Assembly: GCA_030151725.1 (NCBI GenBank)
Contig: JASLDD010000055.1
Span: 1-16,359 of the forward strand
Direction of reading: 5' to 3'
Source of the DNA: Solirubrobacteraceae bacterium
Lineage (GTDB): Bacteria > Actinomycetota > Thermoleophilia > Solirubrobacterales > Solirubrobacteraceae
Length of the DNA: 16,359 nucleotides
The notes below the pieces were generated by a model, which saw only the letters and a list, made by a program, of their open reading frames with translations, was not told the origin of the DNA and ran no database searches. Positions within the stretch are counted from its first letter, which is position 1. Every line of letters starts with the position of its first letter. This document shows, in pieces, positions 1 to 7,073 of the stretch. The position numbers and the translations under genes were made by a program.

Positions 1-27
1 ACCCCCCGTCGGGTCCTCCACCCATGA
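1..27 (+). CDS. possible 3' end of an upstream flagellar gene (fliP expected)
   Basis: Only eight codons and a TGA stop are visible (TPRRVLHP then stop at 25-27). The stop would overlap the fliQ start codon as ATGA, the same coupling used at several later junctions of this operon. In most flagellar clusters the gene before fliQ is fliP, but nothing in eight residues identifies it. The assignment is inference from gene order. Confidence 0.25.
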   Translation, partial: TPRRVLHP

Positions 28-296
28 ACCAGGACACCGTCGTCAACCTCGCCTCACAGGCCATGAGCCTCGCGCTCAAGGTCGCGGGCCCGCTGCTGCT
101 CGTGGGGCTCGTCGTGGGGCTCGTCATCAGCATCTTCCAGGCCGTCACCCAGATCCAGGAGCAGAGCCTCACGCTGATCCCCAAGATCGTCGGCGTAGCC
201 GTGGTGATCGTCCTGCTCGGCCCGTGGATGCTCGGGCAGCTCGTCTCCTACACCACCGCCCTCTACACGTCGATCCCGACGATGGTCGGCTCGTGA
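24..296 (+). CDS. fliQ: flagellar export gate protein FliQ
   Basis: 90 aa, the usual FliQ length (about 89). FliQ is one of the small integral membrane proteins (FliP5-FliQ4-FliR1) that form the export channel of the flagellar type III secretion system. Two hydrophobic helices are visible, about residues 17-38 (PLLLVGLVVGLVISIF) and 53-73, joined by the conserved FQAVTQIQEQSLTLIPK loop (about 38-54), which is diagnostic of the family. It is followed by fliR with a GTGA overlap, so the two are translationally coupled. No strong Shine-Dalgarno lies upstream in the visible 23 nt, which fits coupling to a preceding gene. The assignment is firm. Confidence 0.95.
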   Translation: MNQDTVVNLASQAMSLALKVAGPLLLVGLVVGLVISIFQAVTQIQEQSLTLIPKIVGVAVVIVLLGPWMLGQLVSYTTALYTSIPTMVGS

Positions 297-1072
297 GCGC
301 GCTGCTGAGCAAGCTCGAGGGCAACGAGCTCGCCGGGTTCATCCTCGTGCTCGCCCGCGTCACGCCTCTTTTCCTGGTCGCTCCGTTGTTCTCATCAGCT
401 TTGATTCCGCCACGCGTACGCGGAATCATCGCCGTTGGAATCTCGATTGGTCTGACGCCGATCGCGATGCACGGCCAGCACATCCCGGGAGATGGGATCA
501 CGCTCGCCGAGCTGGTCATCGAGGGACTGCTCGTGGGGCTCGGCTTCGCCTTCACGCTCGCCGTGCTGCTCGCCGCCGTCGAAGCCGCGGGGTCGCTGAT
601 CGACGTGATCTCCGGCTTCTCCTATGGGAGTCTGATCAACCCCATGAACGGCGAGAACGGCGCTGTCATCTCCCGCTTCTACTCGCTCGTGGGGACGCTG
701 ATCTTCCTCGTGATCGGCGGCGACGCCTGGACGCTGAAGGGGCTCGATCGCACCTTCGAACTCGTGCCTCTCACGCGTGGACCGCGAATCGGCTCGATGA
801 TCGGTGGTGCCGAGCAGGTCTTCAGCACCGTCTTCACTGCCGCCCTCGAGATCGCCGCGCCGGTGCTCGTCGCGCTGCTCATCACCGACGTCGCGTTCGG
901 TGTCGTCTCGCGCGTCGTGCCGCAGCTGAACGTGTTCGCGGTCGGGTTCCCGACCAAGGTCGCCGTCACCCTGCTCGTCGTCGGCGCCTCGCTGCCGTTC
1001 TTCGCCAACTGGATCTCCGAACAGCTGTCGGTGAGCGTGGGCGCGGCCCTCGGCGCGCTGCACGTGGCCTAG
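293..1072 (+). CDS. fliR: flagellar export gate protein FliR
   Basis: 259 aa from a GTG start at 293, a typical FliR length. An ATG at 224 is in frame but lies deep inside fliQ and adds residues with no family resemblance. The GTG overlaps the fliQ stop as GTGA, the coupling used elsewhere in this operon. FliR is the single-copy subunit that closes the FliP/FliQ helical channel of the export gate. Visible hallmarks are the N-terminal LARVTPLFLVAPLFSS segment, IPPRVRGIIAVGISIGLTPI, the central FSYGSLINPMNGENG loop and a C-terminal hydrophobic part ending LPFFANWISEQLS. The following flhB starts 3 nt after the stop. Confidence 0.95.
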   Translation: MSALLSKLEGNELAGFILVLARVTPLFLVAPLFSSALIPPRVRGIIAVGISIGLTPIAMHGQHIPGDGITLAELVIEGLLVGLGFAFTLAVLLAAVEAAGSLIDVISGFSYGSLINPMNGENGAVISRFYSLVGTLIFLVIGGDAWTLKGLDRTFELVPLTRGPRIGSMIGGAEQVFSTVFTAALEIAAPVLVALLITDVAFGVVSRVVPQLNVFAVGFPTKVAVTLLVVGASLPFFANWISEQLSVSVGAALGALHVA

Positions 1073-1075
1073 ACC

Positions 1076-2146
1076 ATGGCCAACGAGGAACGCACAGAGA
1101 AGGCAACACCCAAGCACCGCAAACGTGCGCGCGAGAAGGGGCAGGTTGCGCGCAGCAGCGACCTCGGAGGCTCGGTCGTCCTGATCGCCGGCCTGCTCGC
1201 GATCAGCGTCATGGGCCCCAGGATCGTCAACGCAGGGGCTGCCAGCTTCCGCGAGATCCTCGGCGACATCGCACACCCCGGACGCGCAACCACCGCAGCC
1301 GGGCTCAACGGCCTGATGCACTCGACGCTCTCCACGATCGCGCTGACCGTGGCGCCGATCGCCGGCGCGTGCATGGTGGCGGGCCTCGTGGCCGGCGTCG
1401 GACAGGTCGGCTTCGCGCCGAGCACCCACCCGCTGAAACCCGACTTCCGCCGCATCAACCCCGCATCCGGCCTGCGCCACCTACTCGGGCCGAACCTGCC
1501 CGTGGAGGTGCTCAAGGCGACCGCCAAGGTCGCCGTCGTGGGAGCTGTCGCCGCACTGGCGCTGCTGCCCGGCCTCACGACGCTCGCGTCGATCGTCGGC
1601 ATCCAGCCGGCCGCCCTCGGCGTGATGTTCGGCCGGCGCGCCATGGGCATCGCCCAGCGCGCGGCCTTCGCCTATCTGGCCATCGGCCTGCTCGACTACG
1701 GCTGGAAGCGCTTTCGCCACGAGAAACAGCTGAAGATGACCAAGCAGCAGGTCCGCGACGAGACACGCCAGTACGGGGTCTCGGCCGAGGTCAAGATGGC
1801 TCTGCGCCGCCGCCAGATGCAGGCTGCACGCGCACGCATGATGGCCGCCGTGCCCGGCGCCGACGTCGTCGTGACCAACCCCACCCACTTCGCCGTCGCG
1901 CTGCGCTACGACGGCACGCGCACCGCCCCCGAGCTCGTCGCCAAGGGGCAGGACCTGATCGCCGCGCAGATCAGGCGCGTGGCCGAAGAGCACGACGTTC
2001 CGATCGTCGCCGACCCGCCGCTGGCGCGCGCCCTGCACCAGTCGGTCGAGATCGGACAGGTGATCCCCGAGGAGCTCTACGCCGCGGTCGCCCGCGTGCT
2101 CGCCTTCGTCTACCGCCTCGCCGGGCGCAGGAGGCTCGCGTCGTGA
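1076..2146 (+). CDS. flhB: flagellar export substrate-specificity switch protein FlhB
   Basis: 356 aa, the normal FlhB length. The N-terminus ERTEKATPKHRKRAREKGQV is the classic FlhB/YscU opening. Four membrane helices follow, then a cytoplasmic domain from about residue 215. The autocleavage motif NPTH is at residues 268-271 in the context VVVTNPTHFAVAL; self-cleavage between Asn and Pro is known in this family to allow the switch from rod/hook to filament substrates. The linker preceding the cleavage domain reads KQQVRDETRQYGVSAEVK; it keeps KQQVRDE but has YGVSAEVK where many FlhB proteins have a Gly-Asp-Pro stretch. The start ATG lies 3 nt after fliR, without a clear Shine-Dalgarno. The gene ends with a GTGA overlap into flhA. 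Confidence 0.95.
   Translation: MANEERTEKATPKHRKRAREKGQVARSSDLGGSVVLIAGLLAISVMGPRIVNAGAASFREILGDIAHPGRATTAAGLNGLMHSTLSTIALTVAPIAGACMVAGLVAGVGQVGFAPSTHPLKPDFRRINPASGLRHLLGPNLPVEVLKATAKVAVVGAVAALALLPGLTTLASIVGIQPAALGVMFGRRAMGIAQRAAFAYLAIGLLDYGWKRFRHEKQLKMTKQQVRDETRQYGVSAEVKMALRRRQMQAARARMMAAVPGADVVVTNPTHFAVALRYDGTRTAPELVAKGQDLIAAQIRRVAEEHDVPIVADPPLARALHQSVEIGQVIPEELYAAVARVLAFVYRLAGRRRLAS
2129..2134 (+). promoter_or_regulatory. strong Shine-Dalgarno fixing the flhA start
   Basis: AGGAGG at 2129-2134 lies inside the end of flhB, 8 nt before the GTG at 2143. It is the clearest ribosome binding site in the export-gate operon. It selects GTG 2143 over ATG 2158 and over the much earlier in-frame ATG at 1369. 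Confidence 0.8.
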
Positions 2147-4212
2147 ACAGCGCAGCCATGCGCCGGCTGATGCCGCGCGCAGACATGCTCGCGGCGGTCG
2201 CCGTGGTGCTCGTGGTCACGATGCTCGTCGTGCCGCTGCCCGCGGCTCTGCTCGACCTCTTGATCACGCTCAACATCGCGGTCGCGCTCACTGTGGTTGC
2301 GGCGACCATGTACCTCGGCAAGGCGCTCGACTTCGCGTCGTTCCCCAGCCTTCTGCTGCTGACAACGATGTTCCGCCTCGCCATCAACGTGTCGGTCACC
2401 CGTCTGATCCTCACTACGGGCGACGCCGGGAACGTGGTGAAGGCCTTCGGAGAATTCGTCGTCGGCGGCAACGTGGTCGTCGGCCTCGTGATCTTCCTGA
2501 TTCTCGTGGTCATCCAGTTCGTGGTCGTCACCAACGGCGCCGGGCGCGTCGCCGAGGTCGGGGCGCGCTTCACCCTCGACGCGATGCCCGGCAAGCAGAT
2601 GGCGATCGACGCCGACCTCAACGCCGGGCTGATCACCGACGAGCAGGCGCGCGGGCGGCGCAAGGAGATCGCCCAGGAGGCCGACTTCTACGGAGCCATG
2701 GACGGCGCCTCCAAGTTCGTCAAAGGCGACGCCATGGCCGCGCTGATCATCACCGCGATCAACCTCGTCGGCGGGATCATCGTCGGGATGCTCCAGCGCC
2801 ACCTCGGCTTCAGCGAAGCCACCCACCAGTACTCGCTGCTGACCGTCGGAGACGGCCTCGCCGCCCAGATCCCCGCGCTCCTGATCTCCGTCGCCGCCGG
2901 GATCATCGTCACCCGCGCCGCCTCCGACCGCGATCTCGGAAGCGACATCGCCAAGCAGGTCCTCAACCAGCGCAAGGCGCCGCTCGTGGCGGCCGGCGCG
3001 ATCGGCGGCTTCGCGCTTATCCCCGGGCTGCCCAAGCTGCCCTTCCTGTTCATCGCCGGCATCTTCGCCGCCGTCGGATGGGTCGTGCGCGACGGGCTCC
3101 CCGGAGTCAAGGCCAAGAAGGCCCAAGATGCCGCAGCCGCCAAGGCGGCGCTGCCCGGCCCCGCCGAGCAGCCGCTGGGGGAGATGGGAGTCGATGCGCT
3201 CGAGCTGGCGATCGGCTTCGGGCTGGTGCCGCTCGTCGAAGGGGGACCGACCGGCTCCGGCAGCTCGCTGCTGCGCCGTGTGAGCATGATCCGCCGCCAG
3301 ATCGCAGGTGAGCTCGGGTTGGTCATCCCGCCGGTGCGCATCCACGACGAACTCGGGATGGAGTCCCACGAGTACGTCTTGAAGGTGCGCGGCTCGGAGG
3401 TCACGCGCGGACGCATCATGCCCGGCCACCTGCTGGCCATGGACCCGGGCGATGCCAGCGGCACCCTGCAGGGCATACCCACGCGCGAGCCCGCCTTTGG
3501 CCTGGAGGCGATGTGGGTGCACGAGTCCGGGCGCGCCGAGGCCGAGTCGCTCGGCTACACGGTCGTTGACCCCGAGTCGGTGATCGTCACCCACCTTACA
3601 GAGACCATCCGCTCGCACGCCGCCGAGCTGCTCACACGCCAGGACGTGCGGGCGCTGCTGGACCGGCTCAAGGAGACCAACGCCGCCGTCGTCGAGGAGA
3701 TCGTCCCCGACGCGCTCTCGCTTGGAGAGATCCAGAGGGTGCTGCAGTCGCTGCTCGGCGAGGGTGTGCCGATCCGCGATCTGGGCACGATCGTGGAGGC
3801 AATCGGCGACAAGGCGCGAACAACACGTGACACAAGTCTCCTATCCGAGTACGCTCGCCAGGCATTGGGCCGGGCGATCACGGCTCCACACCTGGACGAG
3901 CAGTTGCGCCTGCAAGCCATCACACTTGACCCCGCAATCGAGCAGGAGGTCTCCACGTCGATCACCCAGACCACCGATGGTGAGTATCTGGCCCTGGATC
4001 CGCCGCGCGCCCAGGCGATCGTGACCGCGCTTCGCACCCAGGTCGAGCACGCCACAGGATTGGGCGCGAGGCCGGTATTGCTCTGCTCGGCGCGCATACG
4101 CAGGCACCTACGGCGCCTGATCGCACAGGCCCAGCCCCATCTCGCGGTCTGCTCTTACAACGAGATCTCCCCCGGCATCAACGTCGAAACAATCGGCGTG
4201 ATCCACGCATGA
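2143..4212 (+). CDS. flhA: flagellar export gate ring protein FlhA
   Basis: 689 aa from GTG 2143, close to the usual 680-700 for FlhA. This start has a perfect AGGAGG 8 nt upstream and overlaps the flhB stop as GTGA. FlhA forms the nonameric export ring that uses the proton motive force and docks chaperone-substrate complexes. The N-terminal half is membrane-embedded. It contains FASFPSLLLLTTMFRLAINV and the FHIPEP signature beginning at about residue 135 (RVAEVGARFTLDAMPGKQMA, then IDADLNAG). The C-terminal cytoplasmic domain starts around residue 330 and contains HDELGMESHEYVLKVRGSEV, a recognisable FlhA_C stretch. It is coupled to the downstream FlhF-like gene by an ATGA overlap. Confidence 0.97.
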   Translation: MNSAAMRRLMPRADMLAAVAVVLVVTMLVVPLPAALLDLLITLNIAVALTVVAATMYLGKALDFASFPSLLLLTTMFRLAINVSVTRLILTTGDAGNVVKAFGEFVVGGNVVVGLVIFLILVVIQFVVVTNGAGRVAEVGARFTLDAMPGKQMAIDADLNAGLITDEQARGRRKEIAQEADFYGAMDGASKFVKGDAMAALIITAINLVGGIIVGMLQRHLGFSEATHQYSLLTVGDGLAAQIPALLISVAAGIIVTRAASDRDLGSDIAKQVLNQRKAPLVAAGAIGGFALIPGLPKLPFLFIAGIFAAVGWVVRDGLPGVKAKKAQDAAAAKAALPGPAEQPLGEMGVDALELAIGFGLVPLVEGGPTGSGSSLLRRVSMIRRQIAGELGLVIPPVRIHDELGMESHEYVLKVRGSEVTRGRIMPGHLLAMDPGDASGTLQGIPTREPAFGLEAMWVHESGRAEAESLGYTVVDPESVIVTHLTETIRSHAAELLTRQDVRALLDRLKETNAAVVEEIVPDALSLGEIQRVLQSLLGEGVPIRDLGTIVEAIGDKARTTRDTSLLSEYARQALGRAITAPHLDEQLRLQAITLDPAIEQEVSTSITQTTDGEYLALDPPRAQAIVTALRTQVEHATGLGARPVLLCSARIRRHLRRLIAQAQPHLAVCSYNEISPGINVETIGVIHA

Positions 4213-5519
4213 GCACCCCCACGCGCACATATCGAGGGAGGGCCGTCGATGAGCTGATCCCGCGCATCCAGCAGGAGCTCGGCTCCGAGGCGATCATCGT
4301 GCGTCGTCGTGAGGGTCTCACGGGCGGCATCCTCGGCTTCTTCCAGCACCCGTTCGTGGAGCTCGAGGCGATGCCCGGCACGGCACGGATCGACATCTAC
4401 GACGAAGCCGACAGCGTCGTCCCGCCCGCGCTCGCCCCGCCGATGGTGCCAGCCCCGAGTCCGCCCCCGCCCCCCACGTTCGAGAGTCCCCCGCAGCAGC
4501 AGGCTCCTCCGCCGGCCGCCACGCCGCCTCCGTTCTTCGTGCGCGAGCCTGCCGCCGCGCCGGGCGGCGCCTATGTGACCGCCCATCTTGCCGCCCTGGC
4601 GCGCGCCGAGCGCTCCCAGCGTCCACCCGTGGCGCGCCAGCCGCGGCCGCAGAGCGCGGGCGTCGACTTCCAGGAGCTGATCCCGCGGCGGCGCGTGAGT
4701 CCCGCGCCCGAATACGTCCCCACCCCGCCGCCCGAGCGGCGCACTGTGCCGAGCGGCTCTCACGCGCGCGCTCGTGCGGGCGTGGAGCGGGGTCTGCGGC
4801 GGCTTGGGATAAGCGAGGAGCTGGCGTGCGAGCTGATCGACGGGGCGACCGCGCACACGCTGGCGTTGGCACCGCGGCAGGGACTGGCCCAGGCCGTGCG
4901 CGCCACGTTGGCTCAGCGCATACCGGTGGCGCCGTCGCTGCCCACAAAGGGGGCGGCGATCGTGGTTGTGGGGGCCGGCGGCGCCGGCAAGACCACAGTC
5001 TGCGCGGCGCTGCTCGGCGCCTACCGCGCCGGATCCACCTTGCCCGCGAGCTTTGCCACGCTCACCCGCCCATCTGAGCGGGGCGAGCTCGAGCTGCTGC
5101 TGAGCCCGCAGATCATGAAGCCCACCCCCGCGAGCGCCCCCCGAGCGGTTCGAGCATTGGGCGCAGTCCGCAAGGACGGACTGGCGGTGATCGATACGCC
5201 GCGTCTCTCGCCCGGCGACCGCGCGGGGATCCGCGAGCTGAGTCGCCTGCTCGGAGCGCTCGAGCCCGAGCGTGTGGTCGTGGCGTTGCCCGCCACGCTC
5301 GGCGCGGCCGCCGCCTCCCAATTGCTCGAGGCATTGAAGCCGCTCGGCGCAAACGCGCTGGCGGTCACCCACGCGGATGAGACCGACCAGATCGGCGTGG
5401 CGGTCGAGGTCGCGTGCCGCTTCGGGCTCGCGCCCGAGTACCTGCTCGACCGCTCGCGCTCCGGCTGGCGGCTCAGCCGGATCGATCCGACAGGCCTGGC
5501 GGCGAAGCTATTGCCATGA
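4209..5519 (+). CDS. flhF: FlhF-like SRP-family GTPase, divergent
   Basis: 436 aa, starting with ATG inside the flhA stop (ATGA). The N-terminus (about 1-60: YRGRAVDELIPRIQQELGSE, then GGILGFFQHPFVELE) is a FlhF B-domain. A proline-rich linker follows (about 75-185), then an SRP-type NG domain with a P-loop GAGGAGKTT at 255-263. FlhF normally specifies flagellar pole or number and recruits early flagellar parts.

Other nucleotide motifs differ from the family. DTPR (329-332) stands where DTAGR is usual, LTRPSERG (285-292) where a DTYRxGA-like motif is usual, and THADET (387-392) where TKLDET is usual. GTP binding or hydrolysis may therefore be weakened. No flhG is seen next to it; a PilZ gene follows with an ATGA overlap. 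Identity as FlhF-like is strong; enzymatic competence is uncertain. Confidence 0.88.
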   Translation: MSTPTRTYRGRAVDELIPRIQQELGSEAIIVRRREGLTGGILGFFQHPFVELEAMPGTARIDIYDEADSVVPPALAPPMVPAPSPPPPPTFESPPQQQAPPPAATPPPFFVREPAAAPGGAYVTAHLAALARAERSQRPPVARQPRPQSAGVDFQELIPRRRVSPAPEYVPTPPPERRTVPSGSHARARAGVERGLRRLGISEELACELIDGATAHTLALAPRQGLAQAVRATLAQRIPVAPSLPTKGAAIVVVGAGGAGKTTVCAALLGAYRAGSTLPASFATLTRPSERGELELLLSPQIMKPTPASAPRAVRALGAVRKDGLAVIDTPRLSPGDRAGIRELSRLLGALEPERVVVALPATLGAAAASQLLEALKPLGANALAVTHADETDQIGVAVEVACRFGLAPEYLLDRSRSGWRLSRIDPTGLAAKLLP

Positions 5520-6181
5520 GGCTCAGGCGCGCAAAGAGCGAGGCGTCCAAGCCGGTGGAGCTCCCGGGACGCGCCGAGACGGTGACCGTCAGCACGGCCG
5601 CCGGCGGGCGCATCCCCGCGCGCGTGATCGAGCGCGGACCCAACACGCTGCTGCTCGCAATCCTCGTCCCCACCAAGCCCTTCAGCGCGAGCGACCTCGA
5701 CGGGCTGGTGCTCGAATATCCGGGCCCCCGCGGTCGTGTGCGGCTGCGTGGCGCGGCTCGGATGGAGGACCCCAGAGAGCCCGATCTGCTGCGCATCGAA
5801 TCGCCTCGTTCGATCGAGGTGCTGCAGGAACGGGAGTACGTGCGCATCCAGTCCGCCCGTCCTGTCGTCGTCTACGCGGGTGGGGATCGCCAGCAGGTCC
5901 AGAGCTACACCGTCGATCTCAGCGGCGGCGGCTTCCTGCTGGCCGGCCCCGACACGCTAAAGGTCGGCGAGGAGGTCAAGTTCCAGCTGACGATCGCCCA
6001 GGGCGTGCTGCCCATCACGGGCAAGGGCAAGGTCGTCCGCATCGACTCCCGGGGCCGCTTGGCGGTCTCCTTCCAGGACATCAGCGACCTCGACCGCAGG
6101 CGCCTGGTGCGCTTCATCTTCGAGTGTCAGCGAAGCGAACGCCGCCGCGGCCTGCAGACCGAGGAGCGCAATGGCAACTGA
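5516..6181 (+). CDS. YcgR-type PilZ domain protein (c-di-GMP receptor, flagellar)
   Basis: 221 aa from ATG 5516, which overlaps the FlhF-like stop as ATGA; the longer in-frame start at 5414 lies inside that gene and was rejected. Residues about 15-100 resemble a YcgR N-terminal (PilZN) domain. Residues about 103-205 form a PilZ domain with both c-di-GMP signatures: RxxxR as REYVR at 106-110 and DxSxxG as DLSGGG at 134-139. PilZ proteins of the YcgR type bind c-di-GMP and slow or stop the flagellar motor; placement directly behind export-gate genes supports that role here. The C-terminus ends in an Arg-rich stretch (about 203-212). The function in this organism is inferred from domain and position. 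Confidence 0.9.
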   Translation: MRLRRAKSEASKPVELPGRAETVTVSTAAGGRIPARVIERGPNTLLLAILVPTKPFSASDLDGLVLEYPGPRGRVRLRGAARMEDPREPDLLRIESPRSIEVLQEREYVRIQSARPVVVYAGGDRQQVQSYTVDLSGGGFLLAGPDTLKVGEEVKFQLTIAQGVLPITGKGKVVRIDSRGRLAVSFQDISDLDRRRLVRFIFECQRSERRRGLQTEERNGN

Positions 6182-6689
6182 AGCCATAGCCGATGCGCCC
6201 ACGCTCGCCGAGGAGCTCTCGACGGCCGCGCCCGTGAAAGCCCCCGAGGTCAAGGCGGCGGCCGAGAGCGCCGCGAGCGGTGGGAAGGCCGCGAAGGGCA
6301 AGAAGGGCAAGGAGGAGAAGGGCAAGGAGGAGAAGGGCAAGGGCAAGAAGGGCAAGGCGGACGTCGAGGGGGCGAGCGAGGACACCCCCAGCATCGTCGG
6401 GCACCCGCGGGCGGCCCGCGCGGTGGGGCGCGCAAAGGGCTGGGGCGGCCTGTTCGGCTTCCTGCTCGGCGGCTACCTGTCCCTGCCCACCGCCACGCCC
6501 GCCGATGCCGGCCTGCGCGCGCTGCTGGCGGGCATCGTCTGCTACGTGGTCGCGTGGGCGGGCGCCGTGTTTGCCTGGCGGCGAATCGTGGCGATCGAGA
6601 TCAAGGCGCGCGAGCAGCAGCTTCACAGCACACGCGTGGAGCTCGAGGCGGGCGCTTCGGCGGGCTCCGAGCGTCCACAGGGGCGGTAG
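6171..6689 (+). CDS. Lys/Gly/Glu-repeat two-helix membrane protein of unknown function
   Basis: 172 aa. GAGGAG at 6161-6166 lies 4 nt before the ATG. The gene overlaps the PilZ gene by 11 nt, so it belongs to the same operon. Residues 1-37 are Ala/Glu-rich. Residues about 42-64 are a low-complexity cationic repeat (KGKKGKEEKGKEEKGKGKKG) encoded by a 15-bp DNA repeat. Residues about 91-112 and 117-141 are two hydrophobic helices (GWGGLFGFLLGGYLSLP and LLAGIVCYVVAWAGAVFAW). A charged tail with IEIKAREQQLHSTRVELEAG, possibly a short coiled coil, ends the protein. I do not recognise a named family. Its position between a PilZ protein and flagellin suggests a motor, surface or export accessory role, but that is only context. 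Confidence 0.75.
   Translation: MATEAIADAPTLAEELSTAAPVKAPEVKAAAESAASGGKAAKGKKGKEEKGKEEKGKGKKGKADVEGASEDTPSIVGHPRAARAVGRAKGWGGLFGFLLGGYLSLPTATPADAGLRALLAGIVCYVVAWAGAVFAWRRIVAIEIKAREQQLHSTRVELEAGASAGSERPQGR
6294..6359 (+). repeat. 15-bp tandem repeat inside the Lys-rich membrane protein gene
   Basis: The unit AAGGGCAAGGAGGAG is exact at 6303-6317 and 6318-6332. A diverged copy follows at 6333-6347 (AAGGGCAAGGGCAAG), with partial copies on both sides. It encodes KGKEE units in frame. Repeat number could vary by slippage, changing the length of the cationic tract without shifting the frame. Confidence 0.8.
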
Positions 6690-6692
6690 GCG

Positions 6693-6899
6693 ATGGACCC
6701 GATCCACCCGATTGCACCTGGTCCTCCCGCGATCCCACGGGCGGCCGTGCCGCCCGTCGATCGATTGCAGCGGATCGCCCGCGAGCGCGATCGCCCGGCC
6801 CGCGATCGCGAGGAGCGCAGGCGGCGCGAGCAGGCTTCCGCCGAGCAGCCGTTTGACGACGAGGACGAGGACCGGCGGCGCATCGACGTGCGCGCCTAG
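6693..6899 (+). CDS. small charged protein, unknown function
   Basis: 68 aa, starting 3 nt after the stop of the preceding membrane-protein gene. It has a Pro-rich start (MDPIHPIAPGPPAIPRAAVP) followed by a highly basic Arg/Glu helix-like stretch (residues about 23-48), then an acidic patch FDDEDED and a basic end. There is no signal peptide or membrane segment. I do not recognise the family. Tight spacing and the same strand argue that it is a real last gene of the flagellar operon; the composition, rich in Arg, Asp and Glu, could also arise in a high-GC spurious frame, hence moderate confidence. The sigma-28 promoter of the flagellin gene begins about 80 nt after its stop. Confidence 0.55.
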   Translation: MDPIHPIAPGPPAIPRAAVPPVDRLQRIARERDRPARDREERRRREQASAEQPFDDEDEDRRRIDVRA

Positions 6900-6980
6900 C
6901 GGCCCCCGCAGGCAGCTCTGCGCGCGGTTGAAGGAGATCGCAAACGGGGCGGGAATACCGTCCAGGAGAGGAAGGCCTCC

Positions 6981-7007
6981 TCAAGTTTCCCGGTGCGCTG
7001 ACGATAA
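6981..7007 (+). promoter_or_regulatory. sigma-28 (FliA/SigD) promoter of the flagellin gene
   Basis: TCAAGTTT (6981-6988), an 11-nt spacer and GACGATAA (7000-7007) match the enterobacterial sigma-28 consensus TAAAGTTT-N11-GCCGATAA at 14 of 16 positions, with exact spacing. It also fits the Bacillus SigD form (TAAA-N15-GCCGATAT). Transcription should start near 7013-7015, giving a leader of about 60 nt before the flagellin ATG. Confidence 0.88.
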
Positions 7008-7059
7008 ACGGCGTGAGTTGACACGGAGTCGGCTCGGGACCCAACACAACACCGTCATC

Positions 7060-7065
7060 AAGGAG
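7060..7065 (+). promoter_or_regulatory. Shine-Dalgarno of the flagellin gene
   Basis: AAGGAG at 7060-7065 ends 8 nt before ATG 7074, ideal spacing for a highly expressed gene. The nearer ATG at 7066 is out of frame. Confidence 0.75.
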
Positions 7066-7073
7066 ATGAACGC

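Noticed and set aside
224..292. In-frame ATG start for fliR at 224
   Set aside because: It lies deep inside fliQ and the added residues do not resemble FliR; GTG 293 gives the standard length and a GTGA overlap.
395..1480. A 361-residue minus-strand frame opposite fliR and flhB
   Set aside because: Its composition is rich in Asp, Arg, Gly and His with no membrane or domain pattern; it is antisense to two clearly identified genes.
2110..3618. A 502-residue minus-strand frame opposite flhA
   Set aside because: An antisense shadow of flhA with biased Asp/Arg/His composition and no recognisable motif.
7018..7046. Perfect TTGACA at 7018-7023 as a second flagellin promoter
   Set aside because: No acceptable -10 element occurs 16-18 nt downstream.
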